Origin: Drosophila miranda
Taxonomy: Eukaryota; Arthropoda; Insecta; Diptera; Drosophilidae
Length of the DNA: 64,000 bases
Direction of reading: 5' to 3'
NCBI RefSeq assembly: GCF_003369915.1
Contig: NC_046675.1
Location: 10,540,001-10,604,000, forward strand
Of the stretch, positions 23,557-36,888 are shown one piece after another. Every line of letters begins with the position of its first letter. The first letter of the stretch is position 1. The translations under genes were made by a program, and so were the position numbers. The notes beneath the pieces are model-generated. The model was not told the origin of the DNA, ran no database searches, and saw only the letters and a list, made by a program, of their open reading frames with translations.

Positions 23557-24711
23557 TTTGTGCTGCGACTTTCCATTTGCAGAGATTTCCACATTTCAAA
23601 TTTTATATTTGAGATTTCAATATGTAAACGCCGTTTATACCAAATGCGCCATGAATAAAATTCGTCTCGATTCGATGCCTGAATCGTATCGAATTGGTTT
23701 TGATTTGGTATGGATGGAGTGGAAGGGCTCCCTCGTAGGGGGGCGAGTGCCCAAATGGGATTTGCGTTTATGAGCCAGAGCCTGAGGGGGAGGCGAAATT
23801 CCAGCCTCGAGTTCACATTGAAGCAGTTGCACAAATCAATGCAGTTGCACAGAACGAGGGCCCAGAAGTTTGATCGATTCATTTGGGGTTCTGTGGCACC
23901 ACCACACCCCGCAATATCATTGCTGGCAGGGTCATAAACGCAGAGGGGGGCGCAGAGAAAGAGAGAGGGCGAGCACTTTAAGCAAATTGTAACAGTTGCG
24001 GTTGGCCTGGTCGTTCGGTTAGCCTCGGAGCCCCATAGACACTGTGGACGACTGTCGTCTCTCGACTGTTTACTGGCCAAGCGCATAAACTGGCAAAGGG
24101 AATGGGGAATGGGCTATGAGGCCTGGAGCCATGGTCTGGGGTGTGGTCCGCACTGCGTCGCTTGACTAAATGTTTGGAACACTTTGTGGCCGGGGTAGCG
24201 GGACTGTCGTGACGGTGGCGCTGGAACATTATTAAGTTGTTTGGTCGACATCATTATGGTTGATTTATTCGGGTAAATTGAATCAATTTATTGCCTCATT
24301 TCAAATATTTTGTTCCGCTTATCAGGCTGCCCCACATTCTAGACCTTCGGCTCTCGACTCTCGACTGATAAGCGCATCACAAATGTTGCAAGTAGAAAAT
24401 GTTGACACAAATGTGCTGTACAATTGTGCTAAGCAGACACTCCAGCAGCTGCTCTTGTCTCTGTCTGCTTCTCGTTTCTCTGGGCTGCTGCTGCTGCTGC
24501 TGCTGCTCTGGCAATTTGCTGTCAAATTGTCGCAAATTCTTACAAGCGCCGCTCATTAAAATTACCCAAATGCCAACGCCAATTGCAATTGCAATTGCAA
24601 TTGCCAGGGCAGCGTGCTGCGACTGCGACTGCGAGTCGAGTTGAGTGGGAAAAGCGGCATCGCATGACAAATGGCAGCATTGAGTTCCAGACAAGTGCCA
24701 CCAAGTGCTAC

Positions 24712-24766
24712 TGCCTCCTGCCTCCTGCCTCCTGCCTCCGCCTTCTCCGGCTCCGGCTCCGGCTCC
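24712..24766. repeat. TGCCTCC heptamer array plus CTCCGG repeats
   Basis: Four near-exact copies of a 7-base unit, followed by a GGCTCC hexamer run. Other short-unit arrays nearby are CAATTG/GCAATT at 24583-24606 and GGGCA at 25068-25100. Confidence 0.85.
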
Positions 24767-27700
24767 CATTCAACGATTTGGCAATGCAATTTTCCCCCCA
24801 AAAGCCAGCTGCAATGGAATTGGCCCTCTCTCTTGGCCTGGTCTGGCCCGGCATGGGCGCTGTTCAACAAATTTGTCTCTTGCATTTTGCAACGTGATTT
24901 CGGGGCACTTGAAGGGGGCAGCCCAGCCAGCCAGCTGATAAGCGGGCTACTTGTCTACTTGCCCCCGGACTCCAAGACAGCTGAAAGTGCTGCCATAGAT
25001 ATAATGTTGGAAAACGCTGATTACGAGTATTACGAGCACTCTGCTGATGCCACGCTGGCAAGAGACAGGCAGGGCAGGGCAGGGCAGGGAAGGCAGGGCA
25101 GAGGAGTTGGTAATACGAGTACAAGCCAAGACAAAATGTGCTGATCGAGCGGGAAATTGCTTAATGAAGCGTGGCAGATAGAAATACTCGTAACGGAATT
25201 GCCAGCATTATACGACTATGGCCGAGGCATCAGTCAGGTGAGAGCTAGACAACAAAATTGGCCAGCACGATCGTCGAACCCGATCGATTCGATCAAGCCT
25301 GCTCCGAGCTTGCAGCCTCCACAGGTGCAAAGCCAATCAATTGCGCAATTGCGCCAAAAACAATGTGAGACTTTTCCACTGAAAAACCTGGCGGAGATCG
25401 TGGCCAAGCTGTCAACAGTTTGCGTTTTTACTGTAGCTATTATACGGCTTGCTGTTGTTGTGTCCCGCACAAAATGTCATTCCATTCCGTTCATTGAAAT
25501 GGAAAGCTGCAAAATGAACATAAAAAACCTTCTGACTGCAAAAAAAAACCTAATTGTAAATGCAAAAAAAAACTAAGGCAAAAGAGGAAGCTGAGGCTTA
25601 GATGGTTCCGAATGTGGGAGTACCCTGGAAAAGGAATGGAAAGTTTCGATAAATATTAGCCGGGTTTTATTCATAGATATCTGATAAAGATAACTCTATG
25701 GAAGGATGTATGTGCCATGGAACGTAATATTTTTGGCAATTGGGAACTGGATTATACCCACTAATACCCTCTGGTACTGGTAGAATAACTAACATCTACA
25801 TACACAAATGTGTACATTCCGATCCGGACTAAACGGCTGCTCATTTGGCAGCACTCGATGTGGCTGCCAAGTTGCCGGCATTTGGACGGGTGTTACGCGA
25901 CTTTGAGCGCTCTAATTATGCGCTTGTTCGGCTAACATACACACCAACAAAAAAGGCAGAAAAAAAAAACAACTAAACTGCAGACAGCAACAACAATGAG
26001 GCGACATGCAACAGCGCACAGACGTGAAAAGATACGAACCAAAAATCCAAATCCACTCGCAGCACAGACAAAACACAAAACACAAAACACAACACGCGAC
26101 TGGCAGTGCCACTGCCACACAGTAGACAGTACACAGTACACAGTGTGGCAGTGCCCCTGCAGATAATTTGTTATTAAGTGGAGTGGAAATGCGTAGGAAA
26201 ATATGATATAATCGGGTGGAGCGAGAATAGGCGTATGAGTGCATGCATGGCCAGGCATATGGAACCAGGCGTTTTGCTTTTGTTTTTGTTTTTTTCAAGA
26301 TCAAGTTCAAGCTTAGAGCGATTGTTGTTGCCCCCTGCCATGGAAATTTACCCGGTAGCCAAAAGATTGGAACGAATCGGATCGGATCGGAGGAACTGCT
26401 GAATGCTGATGGTGTGATGGTGGCGATGGCGATGCCGATGCCGATGATGGGAAACTCGGAATTGGCATTTTCACAACCAAATGCTTCTGTCACACAAACC
26501 ACAAAACCTTGACGCTGCTGGCAATTTGCCAAACGGCAAAAAAAAGTGTCTTAGGCGCGGGGAAATCACCTTTTGACCCACTTTAAAGAGTGGCTTCTCC
26601 TCGTTGTTGCGCTTTCTGCTGCTGTTGTGTTGCTATTGCTGTTGCTGTTGTGCATAATGAGGCAAATGATGTTGCAGCCTCTGATTGATGGGGAGAAGAA
26701 AATCGTAACCGCAGCTGGGGTACAAATCAATCCAACGAAAGCACTGAGTAACTGTGTAATGCATGTACGAGTACAAGCATGCCCTGCAGCAGTGACTGTG
26801 CCTCTGCCTCTGCCGCTGCCTCTGCCTCTGCGATGGGTGCAAATCAACGGAACGTTGAACGGAAGTCAAGCGCGATTTGTGAACGCGAATCTCCAGCCAT
26901 CCATTTACCCCCGTGGGGCACAGTGCCGCTGAAGCTGCCGCTACCCCCTGGCCCTGCCCCTGCTGCATAGTTAACCGCCGATGACATCGCAAACGGAATG
27001 GTGGCGCATTGGAAAATGTCAAATGTGAAAAGCAGATGCTTGCGGTTTGCCGGCGACTCCAGCGAACGTGACTCTGGCATTTACGGCCTTTAAATGAATC
27101 GTCGCGGATATTGCAGCTTTAAGAGTTGTGTGCACTGGAGGGGAAGGACTGTGCACTGGGGACTGGGGACTGGGACCCCTTTTAAGTGTGTCAGTAAATT
27201 GCATGCTGCACTGGCACTGCTGCCACAACAACAAGGTGCAGCTCCAGCAGCGGCGTCAGTTACACGCATACTTGAACCCCTCTCTCCCTCTCCCTCTCCC
27301 TCTCTCTCAAAGACACACAAAACGCACACTGGCACACACTTAATTATGCATTAGGCGGCGCCGCATCGACAGCCAGGAAAGAGGAAGAAGGGGTTCAACG
27401 AACTTTGCGGCCAGCCTGCAGGCGGGGGTTAAAGGACCAAGCTCCGCTTATGACAGCTGTGCAAACTGTTGAATATTGGATGGACAAGAGTCTTCATATC
27501 TTTAAATTCCCTGAAAATCTGTTTAAATACTATTCAAGACTGTAGAGAAATGGCTTGCCGAACTTGAGGTGGATTCCAATTGAATTACTTAAAGTACATC
27601 CAAAGTCTGTGGTGATAAATTAGCTTTCTTGTCGATGCCACAAACATAGAGTACTACAAACCCAAAAGCCATTCCATAGGAGATGCAAATGCATTAATTG

Positions 27701-27953
27701 AATCAGCTTACCAACTGTCCAGGCGGTGGCATCATTAAATCAGTCTCCATTGTTTTCGACCATCCATTTTCCACCTTGAGATCCGCAGTGCTGCCCCTGC
27801 TCTGGCGCCCTGCTCTCCAGGCCTTCAGGACTGTCAAAGGTGGTCGATGTGTAATTGGCAAAATACGTTCGGCGTTTGGCTGCGATGTGGATGTGGCCGT
27901 TCAATGGAGCGTGGCAGTGGAGTGCAGGCGCTGGTCTCACACTTCAGTGCACC

Positions 27954-27993
27954 AGAGGATAGGATAGGAGAGGATAGGACAGAATAGGAGAGG
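27954..27993. repeat. GGATA/GGAGA pentamer-like array
   Basis: Imperfect repeats of GGATA, GGAGA and GGACA, purine-only on the plus strand, in the large intron. Confidence 0.7.
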
Positions 27994-28495
27994 CTGGGAT
28001 GCGGATGCGGAAGAGAGTGGCGTACGTGGCAATTGATGGCTTAACCCACGCATGTGGGCATTGTTTAGATTTGAATTGAATTTGCAGCCCAGCACGCAGG
28101 GGTTTGACCAAAATCCGCCAGGATGAATGTTGTTGCTGTTTCTGTCGTCGTTTTCTGGCCACTGGACACTGGCCATTGGACACTGCGCAGAGTAATGGCT
28201 TAACGTGTGCACCAGTCTGTGTGTGTGTGTGTGTGCGTGTGTGGGAGACGCATGGCAGCTGTGGGCAAATTTATATTGCATACTTTTTGGGGGGTGTTGG
28301 CAAGGGGCTGCGGACAGGACTGTGAAACTGCAATTGATTTTGTTTTGCGCCTAAGCTGTTTCTGCCTCTCGCCCGCACATATCCGACATTGTCTCCAACT
28401 CGAACTCGAACTAGAACTCCGAGATCCCCTCGAGAGACCTCAGCACGCCTCGTTGCACACACCGGCCCCAGCAGTAGGCTGGAGGAGGCAAATGA

Positions 28496-28536
28496 GTGTG
28501 TCCGTGTCGGTGTCTGTGTCTGTGTCCGTGTCCTGG
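28496..28536. repeat. GTGTCC/GTGTCT hexamer array
   Basis: Six to seven units of GTGTCN in the large intron. ORFs over it are repetitive and not credible genes. Confidence 0.8.
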
Positions 28537-29819
28537 CCCGCACGAGCGCCTTGTTTATTGAATTTGGGGGCTTTTGTGTGAGAGGCTGACAACGATGTCT
28601 GGCTCTTGCAATTGGGGATGTGTAATTTTTGCATGTCTCCGGCATTAAATTTTGCACCTCCCCTCTGCTCGCACCCTCTCTGTGTGTGCTTATGTGCTCT
28701 TGGGCAATTAGGGCTATGACATTCCGCTCTAAATCTCCTGCACACTCTGCTGCTAATTGTTTCCAATTCCACAAGCAGACAGACAGACAGACACACCCAC
28801 TGCCACACTGCCACACTACCACTGCACGGAGGCACCCAACAAGTAATTGAAGCCCAAGCCTGACCTCAGGATAATTGCCTGTGAAAGTTCAGGGGGAAGT
28901 GTTTCAATTATATTTGCCAGATGACATGGCAGCCTGTCCGAATTCCATGATTCCTGAACTTTATTAACTTGACTTTGACCCAATTTGCATTTCAATAACA
29001 CAAATTTCCGTTCGTTGATTCGATAACTTCCTTTCCTTAATTCTTCCGTTAAATTACTCGACAAATTTCCATTCTTAGATTTACATATCCATGAATAAAA
29101 TTGGTTCTCCCAATTGGTTCAGGCATTCAAATGACCAAACCATATTTCCCCGTTCCGTTTGGTTATTCAATGCAGTGCTCCTCTTGGCCACTCCCCCCCG
29201 GCCCCCCACTCGCTGTGGGAGCAAACACCAAAAGGTAAATGCATTTTTATGGCCATCTCGAATCCGAGAGTTCCCCCTACGCCCCATACAAGTCGAAGCA
29301 TACCGATCCACTCTGTACTCCATACTCCCCACTCCATATGCGGCGCATTGGCAGCGCGTGTTTTGTCGTTTTTGCCAGCACGTGACTTGTGTGGGTAAGT
29401 GGGCAAGGTAAGGCATTTGCCTGATGTGTGTGCGCTGGCTTTTCCTCACCCAACTTTCAACTTCCAATTCCAATTCCAAATCCATTCCCATTGCCACTCC
29501 CCTTCCCTGGCCGCCTATCGCTTTGCATTTGCGTGCAACGATTTGTGTGCTAGTAGTGGAGGCCCCAGAGCTGATTTGTGCCTCTTGGCCAGAGGTTCTC
29601 GTCGTGTATCCAACGTGTATCCATCCGTGTTTCCATCCGTGTACCCATCCGTGTAGCGTTTGTCGGCTGGGGCCTCAGTTGTTGCTTTGTTATAGGCTTT
29701 TAATTGACATACGCGTTTTTTACACGATTTCTCGGCTCTCGGCTGTTGGCTGCTCCCCTTCGAACTCTACTGCGGCTGCATACTAATGAATCTCTTTCTC
29801 CTTTGGACTCTCTTTGCAG

Positions 29820-29898
29820 TTCTCGATGATGGCTGGGCCACGGAGCAGCAGCGCCTGAACTGATTGGCTCACACACACACACACACATAACCCCAAAG
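29820..29898 (+). other. Likely 79-base internal leader exon in the large intron
   Basis: The acceptor has a strong pyrimidine tract (CTTTCTCCTTTGGACTCTCTTTGCAG) with a branch-like TACTAAT about 35 bases upstream. The donor is AAAG|GTGAGT. The exon has ATGATGG followed by an in-frame stop after ten codons. Joined to the exon ending at 12456, the ORF begun at 12318 continues for 14 more codons (VLDDGWATEQQRLN) before a stop. It would be 5' UTR for the PLEKHA-like protein. Confidence 0.4.
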
Positions 29899-30810
29899 GT
29901 GAGTTGTCGGCTTTGAGTTATTAGCCCCACTAGAGGTTCGGTTCGGTTCAGTTTGGTTCGGTTAATTGGCCTCGCATGCGCTCCGATGATAATTAAAGCA
30001 GACAATCCAGACACCAGACATCCGACAACTAGACGGGCACGAGTTGGGGCCTAGATTATTAATATTAACACCGATTTTATGACCTCGCACGCGCTTACCC
30101 CCCCCCAAAAAAAAAGCCAAAAACCAAAAAAAAAAAAAACACAGAGAGCTCATCCGAAAAGTCGCCCCAAGCGATTTTTGGCGCGACTGCAGACTACAGA
30201 AACTGAAACTTTGTACGAGAATGGGTATCTCTGTCCGTAATTCATTTTTATGCGGCTGCTGGAGATACTTTTTCCGTAGTTGCTTTGACTAAATTAGAAA
30301 TAAAAGCTTCACCTTTGATGCGATTTTGGCATTAGCAGGAGAACAACACGCGTTGGGGGTGGGGGCCAGGTGGGTGCCAGAGCTTTCTCTCGAGTGAAAC
30401 TATGCAGAAAGAAAGCTCATTTCACTCCGTGACGAGGCAGGCTCCTGCCAACTGTTCAAGCAACCCACGAAGCTTTCGCCGAGCTTTCCCGAAGTGCAGC
30501 TTTCACTCGAGTCATACCCCCACACTGGCCCCCTGGCCCTGTGCTGGGCTGTGTGTCCTTTTGCCGAACGAAACGTGGTCGCAACCATTTTCTTCAGTCT
30601 CCCCACGAACTTGGCCAGAAACAGAACGCGGCAGAACGTTGGCAGAACGCGCGCGCTCACACGTCGCTCAGTTGGCAACGCAAAACCGTTGGGTTCGAGG
30701 GGGCGGCGGTGGTGCTGGGGGTTTGGAGAGGCAGAGGCAGAGGCTCCACATCGAGAGCCACGCGAAATCCTAAAAGTAAAATGAATTAGAAAATGTGCGC
30801 GCCGACGTTA

Positions 30811-30816
30811 TATAAA
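30811..30816 (+). promoter_or_regulatory. Possible internal TATA box
   Basis: TTATATAAACGG follows a GC-rich stretch (30640-30800) and is followed by mixed, less repetitive sequence to about 31150. This could be an alternative start for the host gene. No initiator or clear donor was found, so support is weak. Confidence 0.15.
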
Positions 30817-31621
30817 CGGAACAATATTTTTGTATATACTCGCACTCGAACACACATATACTCCCCAAAAAAGCAAAAAACGCAACAACAAAAAAAAACG
30901 CGTCCTGTGAGAGTGAAATTATCCTGGCAGTGCTTTGCTTTGGTCGCTGTGTTGTTCCTCCTCTGGCTGTTCGTTGTGGTTGTGGCTGTGCTGATTGTGC
31001 TCACGTATATTATGTAAATGATTATGTGCCAGAAACGGAGCGACTCCCGAAGACCCTGCTCGTCGTTATCGTCCTCGTCCTCGGAGTCCCAGTCGCAATC
31101 GTAGCTGCCGAGATGTGGCAGCCGAGCCCACAGTGTTTGTGCCTGTGCCTGTGCCCGTGCTGGGGCTCGCCCCGTGTCCGTGTCCACCTTTGCTTCACGT
31201 TTTCATCGTCCACTGGGCACAGACACTAAAGTTTGGCGACTGCTCTGTGTGCTGGGGCCCTCGTCAGGTTCTGAGCGCCTCCTACGCGCCTTTCCTTTTG
31301 ACACAAAGTAACACTTTTTCATCTTGTGCCCTCTATCTTTCTTTCCATCTCTTTGCTGTTTGCGAATCCTTTTTTTGGGCGACTGCGACGCTCGCGCCCC
31401 CGCCACACACATGAGTGGGCCTGTCTTTGGGTGTGTGTGTCATGTGTCGGCTGTGTCGGAAACACAAGGCAGCACCTGCAGAATGTGGCAACAACGAGGA
31501 CAAAAGGCAACTAAATTGTTGCCAAGTTGTGCTATCTTTGGCAGCTTTGGTGGCGGCTCGGCTCGGCTGGGCTCCTTTTTAAAGCAATTTATTATGCCTG
31601 AAAGCGAATAATTTATCCTGC

Positions 31622-31646
31622 CACACACACACACACACACACACCT
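31622..31646. repeat. (CA)n microsatellite
   Basis: About twelve CA units in the large intron. Confidence 0.85.
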
Positions 31647-34522
31647 ACGCCCACGCACCCAGTCTTGGAGGAGCAGTTTGTTCCTATACTTGTCGGCCCG
31701 TCTCGTATCTAATGAATAAGTTATTTAAAAAATGTATCTACATATTCGCCATTCCAGGGCTGTCTCATGCATATTAACGAGACGGCAACAACATTGCGCT
31801 GGCAAGGACATCGTGTGTGTGCCCCACTTGTTCCTAGATTGCCATGATGCACATGGGTGGGCAGCCGGACAGACACTAGGCACAACTGTTCGAGCGCTTA
31901 ATACAAATCAAATTTAAGCATTAATTCGACTAATTGGCGCTCGTAAAAGTTGTGTTGACTGGCGGCCCGACCCGGCATGGACCGGCCATGGTCTACAGCG
32001 GCAGTGCGGCCGGATTCGATGGCAAATTGAATGAAAAGCCCGTCCAGCGGTTTACTACGGTTTATTTAATTAAACTCCCCTCGATATCGCTCCCATGGAT
32101 CCGAATGTGGCCAGAGCTGTAGCCTGGGAACGGAAATATGACCGCACTCTTCCTCAACGCACAGCAGATGAATCGGCTTTTGGTGTTTTGTGGCTCTCGT
32201 TTTGGGGCTTGCAAGTTTCACGAAAGTTTCTAGAGTCCACCTGTGAGTGGCTCAAAAGTTAAGAAACTCTGTGATGTGAGCCTTGGCTTTTAATGGAAGT
32301 TTTTATTTAAGCCTCTTTGGGTAGAAAAACAGCAACAGAAGCAGTTTCAGCTTTAAATGAATATTAGACTTTGACTTTGGATCCTTTGGGAAAAGAGTGG
32401 CTCCAGTATTTATTCGCAATGTGACCTCATTTGGAAAAAGACTGCAGCTTATTGCTTATTGCCAGATATACATGAATTTTTGATCTATGAAATGATTTCC
32501 AAGAAAATTAATCCCCGCATGCGAATATGTAATTGTATTGCACAGAATTTTAATAATTTATGCGCTGGAATACGAGTGAAACTGAATTTCCTTCACTCTT
32601 GCCCATTTCCCCATCAATTTCCACATCTTCACAGCAATCTCTCTCCCTCTCTGTCTCGCTCTCTTTCCACTTTTTCACATGCTTTGGCAGAGCGGAGGCT
32701 GCCACATTTCAATTTTCATAATTTCATCATTTTCATAATTTCATAATGGCCTTGCCTAATTTTGTGGCAGCAAAAAGCAAAGCAAAGCAGAGAACAGAGC
32801 AGAGCGGGGCAGAGACATACAGTTTTTGCATTTGGCGGCCTGCTGCCACGCCTCATTCATTCCGCAATTTTCTCATGCTCCTCGAGTTAAATGTAAAATT
32901 AGATTTGCACGCGTCACGTGAAGTGCACGAAACTGCAATCACCTGAACCACTCAGGGGGATGTCTCTCTCTTCTGGCACAACCTACTTCTTAGAGTCGTA
33001 TTTACTAGGATTTCCCCCTGATACGAGTACAGCACTTAATTTGGTGCGTGTTTTGCGGTTTGTTGTAGTGCCTGCTCCTCGGATTTCGCTGATTTTGGAT
33101 TTTGCATGCATCAGCAATTAAAAGTTGGACAGCCGCCGATTCAGCAGGTAATTGCATGGCGGAGCAAGTGGCAAGAGAGGATCGGGGAGTAATTACAAAA
33201 GTCATTATGTATCTGCGTCACCGATTGGGGAAGGCGTGGAGGCCTCCCTGCCCCATGGGCTGGCTGTGCGCTGTGCGGCAACTTCTGCTGTCGGGGCAAA
33301 TGTCAGTGGCAAAAGTTTCTGCTAAACTGTTTGAGTTTTGCAGCCGCAAGCAAACTGTTTGCCAAACTCTGCATGACAGGCTCCTGCTGTCGATTCACGC
33401 CATCTCTTTTCCACCAACCTGTTCCCTGTTCTCTCCGTCTGTCTCTGTCTCTGTCTCTTGTATAATATATGACCCTGGATACTCCCAGAGGGGCTCAACT
33501 TTCGGCTTCGTCTTCGGCTGAGCGGAAAGTCAAGCAGTCAAAGTGCATTTGAAAATGAATTTATGGTTATAGGAGTACGACTACGACTGCCACTACGAGT
33601 ATGGGGCCGTTCTGGCTGTCGTGGCGTATGTGTAATATTTCAGTTTACTGCCTAAACTGGCGTGCAAATGAAAATAGTTTGTCTTGGCCTGTCTGCTTCC
33701 TCGATACTTACGATTCGTATTGTATTGAATTTGTTCAACATAAATTCCCCCCAGGGAGTGTTGCCGGGACCAAAAGGGGAACAGCAAAGGTTCTGGGTCA
33801 AAAATTGCAAATGTTTAAAATTTATTATGGCACACACGGAAGGCCCCCATACCCTCGAGCACAACAAAATCCTAGAATGTTCAAAACGGCATGTGGCTGT
33901 AGTTCTCCGGGAATGGGAATGGGAATGTGGATCAGAATGGGTGTGTGTGACAGTTGGTATTTCTTTTATAGTTTTATGTGGAGCATAATCAATAACAATT
34001 TGCATTTATATACAATGGACGACGTCCCCTCCAGGCAGCCAGACCCAAATATATGTACGAGCCACACAAAACAAAAAAAAACAAAAATTCCACAAGGCAG
34101 GGCTGGATATTAGGAGGAACGGCTGCACGATGGGTCGATGAATACCCATAGAAGAGGCCAGAAAGTGCTTTGTCTGAAGAGTGTATTATTTCTGTGTCGA
34201 ACCATAACTCTAGGATCCACAATCTATGAATGGGTTTCATAGTGTCCTTACTTTAATTTACAGAAACCTAGAATGGGTGCCCACTTCGTTATAGTGGAGT
34301 GCCATTCTATACTGATTGAAAATGTAATTTGGATTAGGAAGAGCGGAAAACAATAATAAAAATTATACCCCTACCCTGCTCCGCCTCCGGGTAATTTCTC
34401 CCCATTGCATTCGATGTGCTTTGTTCCCATTTTTGGCCATCTCTCGTTACCTCTCGTTCTTTTCGGACAGCAAGAAAATGCCAAACAAATACACAATAAA
34501 CAAAAGCTCTTAAGCATACACA

Positions 34523-34525
34523 GAT

Positions 34526-34554
<29 letters not shown>
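34523..34554. repeat. (CA)n microsatellite
   Basis: About fifteen CA units in the large intron. Confidence 0.85.
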
Positions 34555-34556
<2 letters not shown>

Positions 34557-36853
34557 TCTAGTACCACTCCCACAGATACATACATCCAAACGAACACAAA
34601 CACAGGGCAAACTTTTGCGACAACTAAAAACGGCAAAATATTTTTGCTTGTCTTTGTTTCCATACAACCAGAGAGGGCGAGGGCGAGGACGAGGACGAGG
34701 GCGTAGGAGAAAAGAAGGTAGAGATAGACAGAGCAGAGTGGGATAAGGACTGATATACCCAGCAAAGGAGAGAGAGAGAGCGAGAGCGAGTGGGGGCTAT
34801 AAACATGGCACACATCCTGAAGGCATGGGGCGGGATGACGGGCTGACGGGATGGAGTGGCTTTTGTGCTGCTGCTGCCAGAAGCGGAAATGGGTAACAGC
34901 ACCGCATGTGTGATGGTGATGGTGTGTGTGTTGCTCCCTTCCTTTACTGGCACTGGCACTGGCACTGCTGCTGGCACTGTCCTTGCCCCCGTGTCCCGTG
35001 TCCCTGTATCCCTGTATCACTGTATCCCTGTACGCCTCTGCCTCTGAAGGCTGCTCCTGCGCGTGCAAAGTATTTAAATTAGTATGCAACATGAATGACA
35101 GCCGCCATTGCCATCACTCATGTTTCCCTGATAAACTCTTTGCCCATGCCACAGTGTGTGTGCGTGTGCACCATGTCCTTGCCTTGATTTGAATTTTTAA
35201 CTTTTGCCAGGCGCCAATGAAAGCGAGCATTAGCGAATGCCTAGGCAGATCCATGGATCCATGGCAGCCTCCTGCTGATGGCTTGATGACATTTTCTCCA
35301 ACGACAACGACTTAGCTAGCCTCCTCCTTAGCGCTCTCTCGCTCTGCTTCATCCTTCTAAGAGTCTTCTCTAATGCTGAACTTTGGCTTCATCTGGCTTA
35401 CTCAATTTGTGTGCCTCTTCTGCTCATGTGTGTGCTCATAGGTATGCCTATTCGTACGATAATCACCCAAGAGCGTGCCTAATGGAGGAGCCTCCTGCCT
35501 TCGCCTGACAGCTGCTGTTTGCCATTTTGGCTGCCAGCTGCATTGACACCTCTGCACCTCTCCCATTGCTCTCATTGCTCCTTTTGTCGTCTGCCGCCGC
35601 CACAGCACGTGCCCCAGGCTCTTGACGCCGGAATGGATGGAGATAAAAAGTATTGCCCCAACATATCCATCCACCCACTATGATGCATGCATGTCTCTAT
35701 ACTCGACTGCCGTCTATGCCAATCAAGTCAGCCGGCTGTGAGGATAACAGCAACACAGCCCCACAGCAACGAGAACGGGGAACAGGAGCGGGAAAAGTGA
35801 AAGCAACAAAATCTTCATCATCAAGTGTCATTCTGGGCGGAAGTTGACGCAGATACATACAGATGGACCCACATACTATATGTACACATGCTCCTCTATT
35901 GAGGCATCTGTCCATGGGCATCTCTCGCTCGCTTCCTCTCCCTCTCTTTCTCTCTCTCTCTGATTCTAACTATTCCCATGAATATTTATGCTTTGTTGTC
36001 AGAACCTCCTTCTCGGCATGTTTGGCTGTTGTTTCGGCCCCGAGTCAGAGCCACAGCCAGAGTCAGAGCCGGAGAGGTGAAGGGAGGTTGAACCGTCAAC
36101 CGTCAACCGTTGCCTGTTGTTCCTGCCCTCAAAAGCATGCGTGTATGGTTACTCGTATTGTCTGGCAAATCAAGTGTGTTGCAAGTTTGAATTGCTTTTG
36201 CTACTGCTGCTGGCCATAAATGTTATTTAAACAAAATTTTGCCTACAAAAGTGCTTACAAAGTGCTCGATTTTGGCAGAGTTTTAGAAAACTTTGATCCC
36301 AAATTCAGTTTCCGAATGCAGGTAACAGATACAACGGGCTTAAGGGGCAAGCCAATCGAGTTATGGCCCCATGGTAGCATCAATTTTCAGTCCCACTCCA
36401 CCGCGTGGTCCACCGCAAAAACAGATTGCAGTCGAATGCGATTAAAAGTTATCCCCCAAGCACCCACACCAACGCATATTGCACTCAATTTAATGATTGA
36501 TTCGCTTTTAATTGCTTTCAATTGTTTTGCAAAATGTAAATTACACGATACAATAAATGAGATGAAAATCGTCTCTCCGAGAAATTGAGTGTAAATCGTG
36601 TGTGTGTGTGTGTGAAGTGGCTGGCTATTACGGCCTCGGGCAAATATTATGCAACACTCTTGCCCCAAAATACTTATCTTACCAGTTCTCCTGCCTTTCC
36701 TGTTCCTTTGGGCCCTTTGCTCCCATTGACAACTCATCAAAAAGGACTGGCAAGGTCATGATGTGCCAAATACCCCAGGGGCTTTCAAGAAAATGGGACC
36801 AAAACTACAAGGACTTATTTCTTAGTCGCTTTGTATCTGTATCTGCCACTCTC

Positions 36854-36856
36854 ACA

Positions 36857-36884
<28 letters not shown>
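36854..36884. repeat. (CT)n microsatellite
   Basis: About fourteen CT units followed by GTGTGT, in the large intron. Confidence 0.85.

Positions 36885-36888
<4 letters not shown>

Noticed and set aside
28271-28822. Minus-strand ORF of 183 codons
   Set aside because: Spans GTGTCN and GT microsatellites; Thr/Arg repeats come from those units.
34334-35092. Minus-strand ORF of 252 codons rich in Val, Cys and Ser
   Set aside because: Crosses a (CA)n tract and several GAGCGA-type repeats; the apparent hydrophobic stretches are repeat translation.
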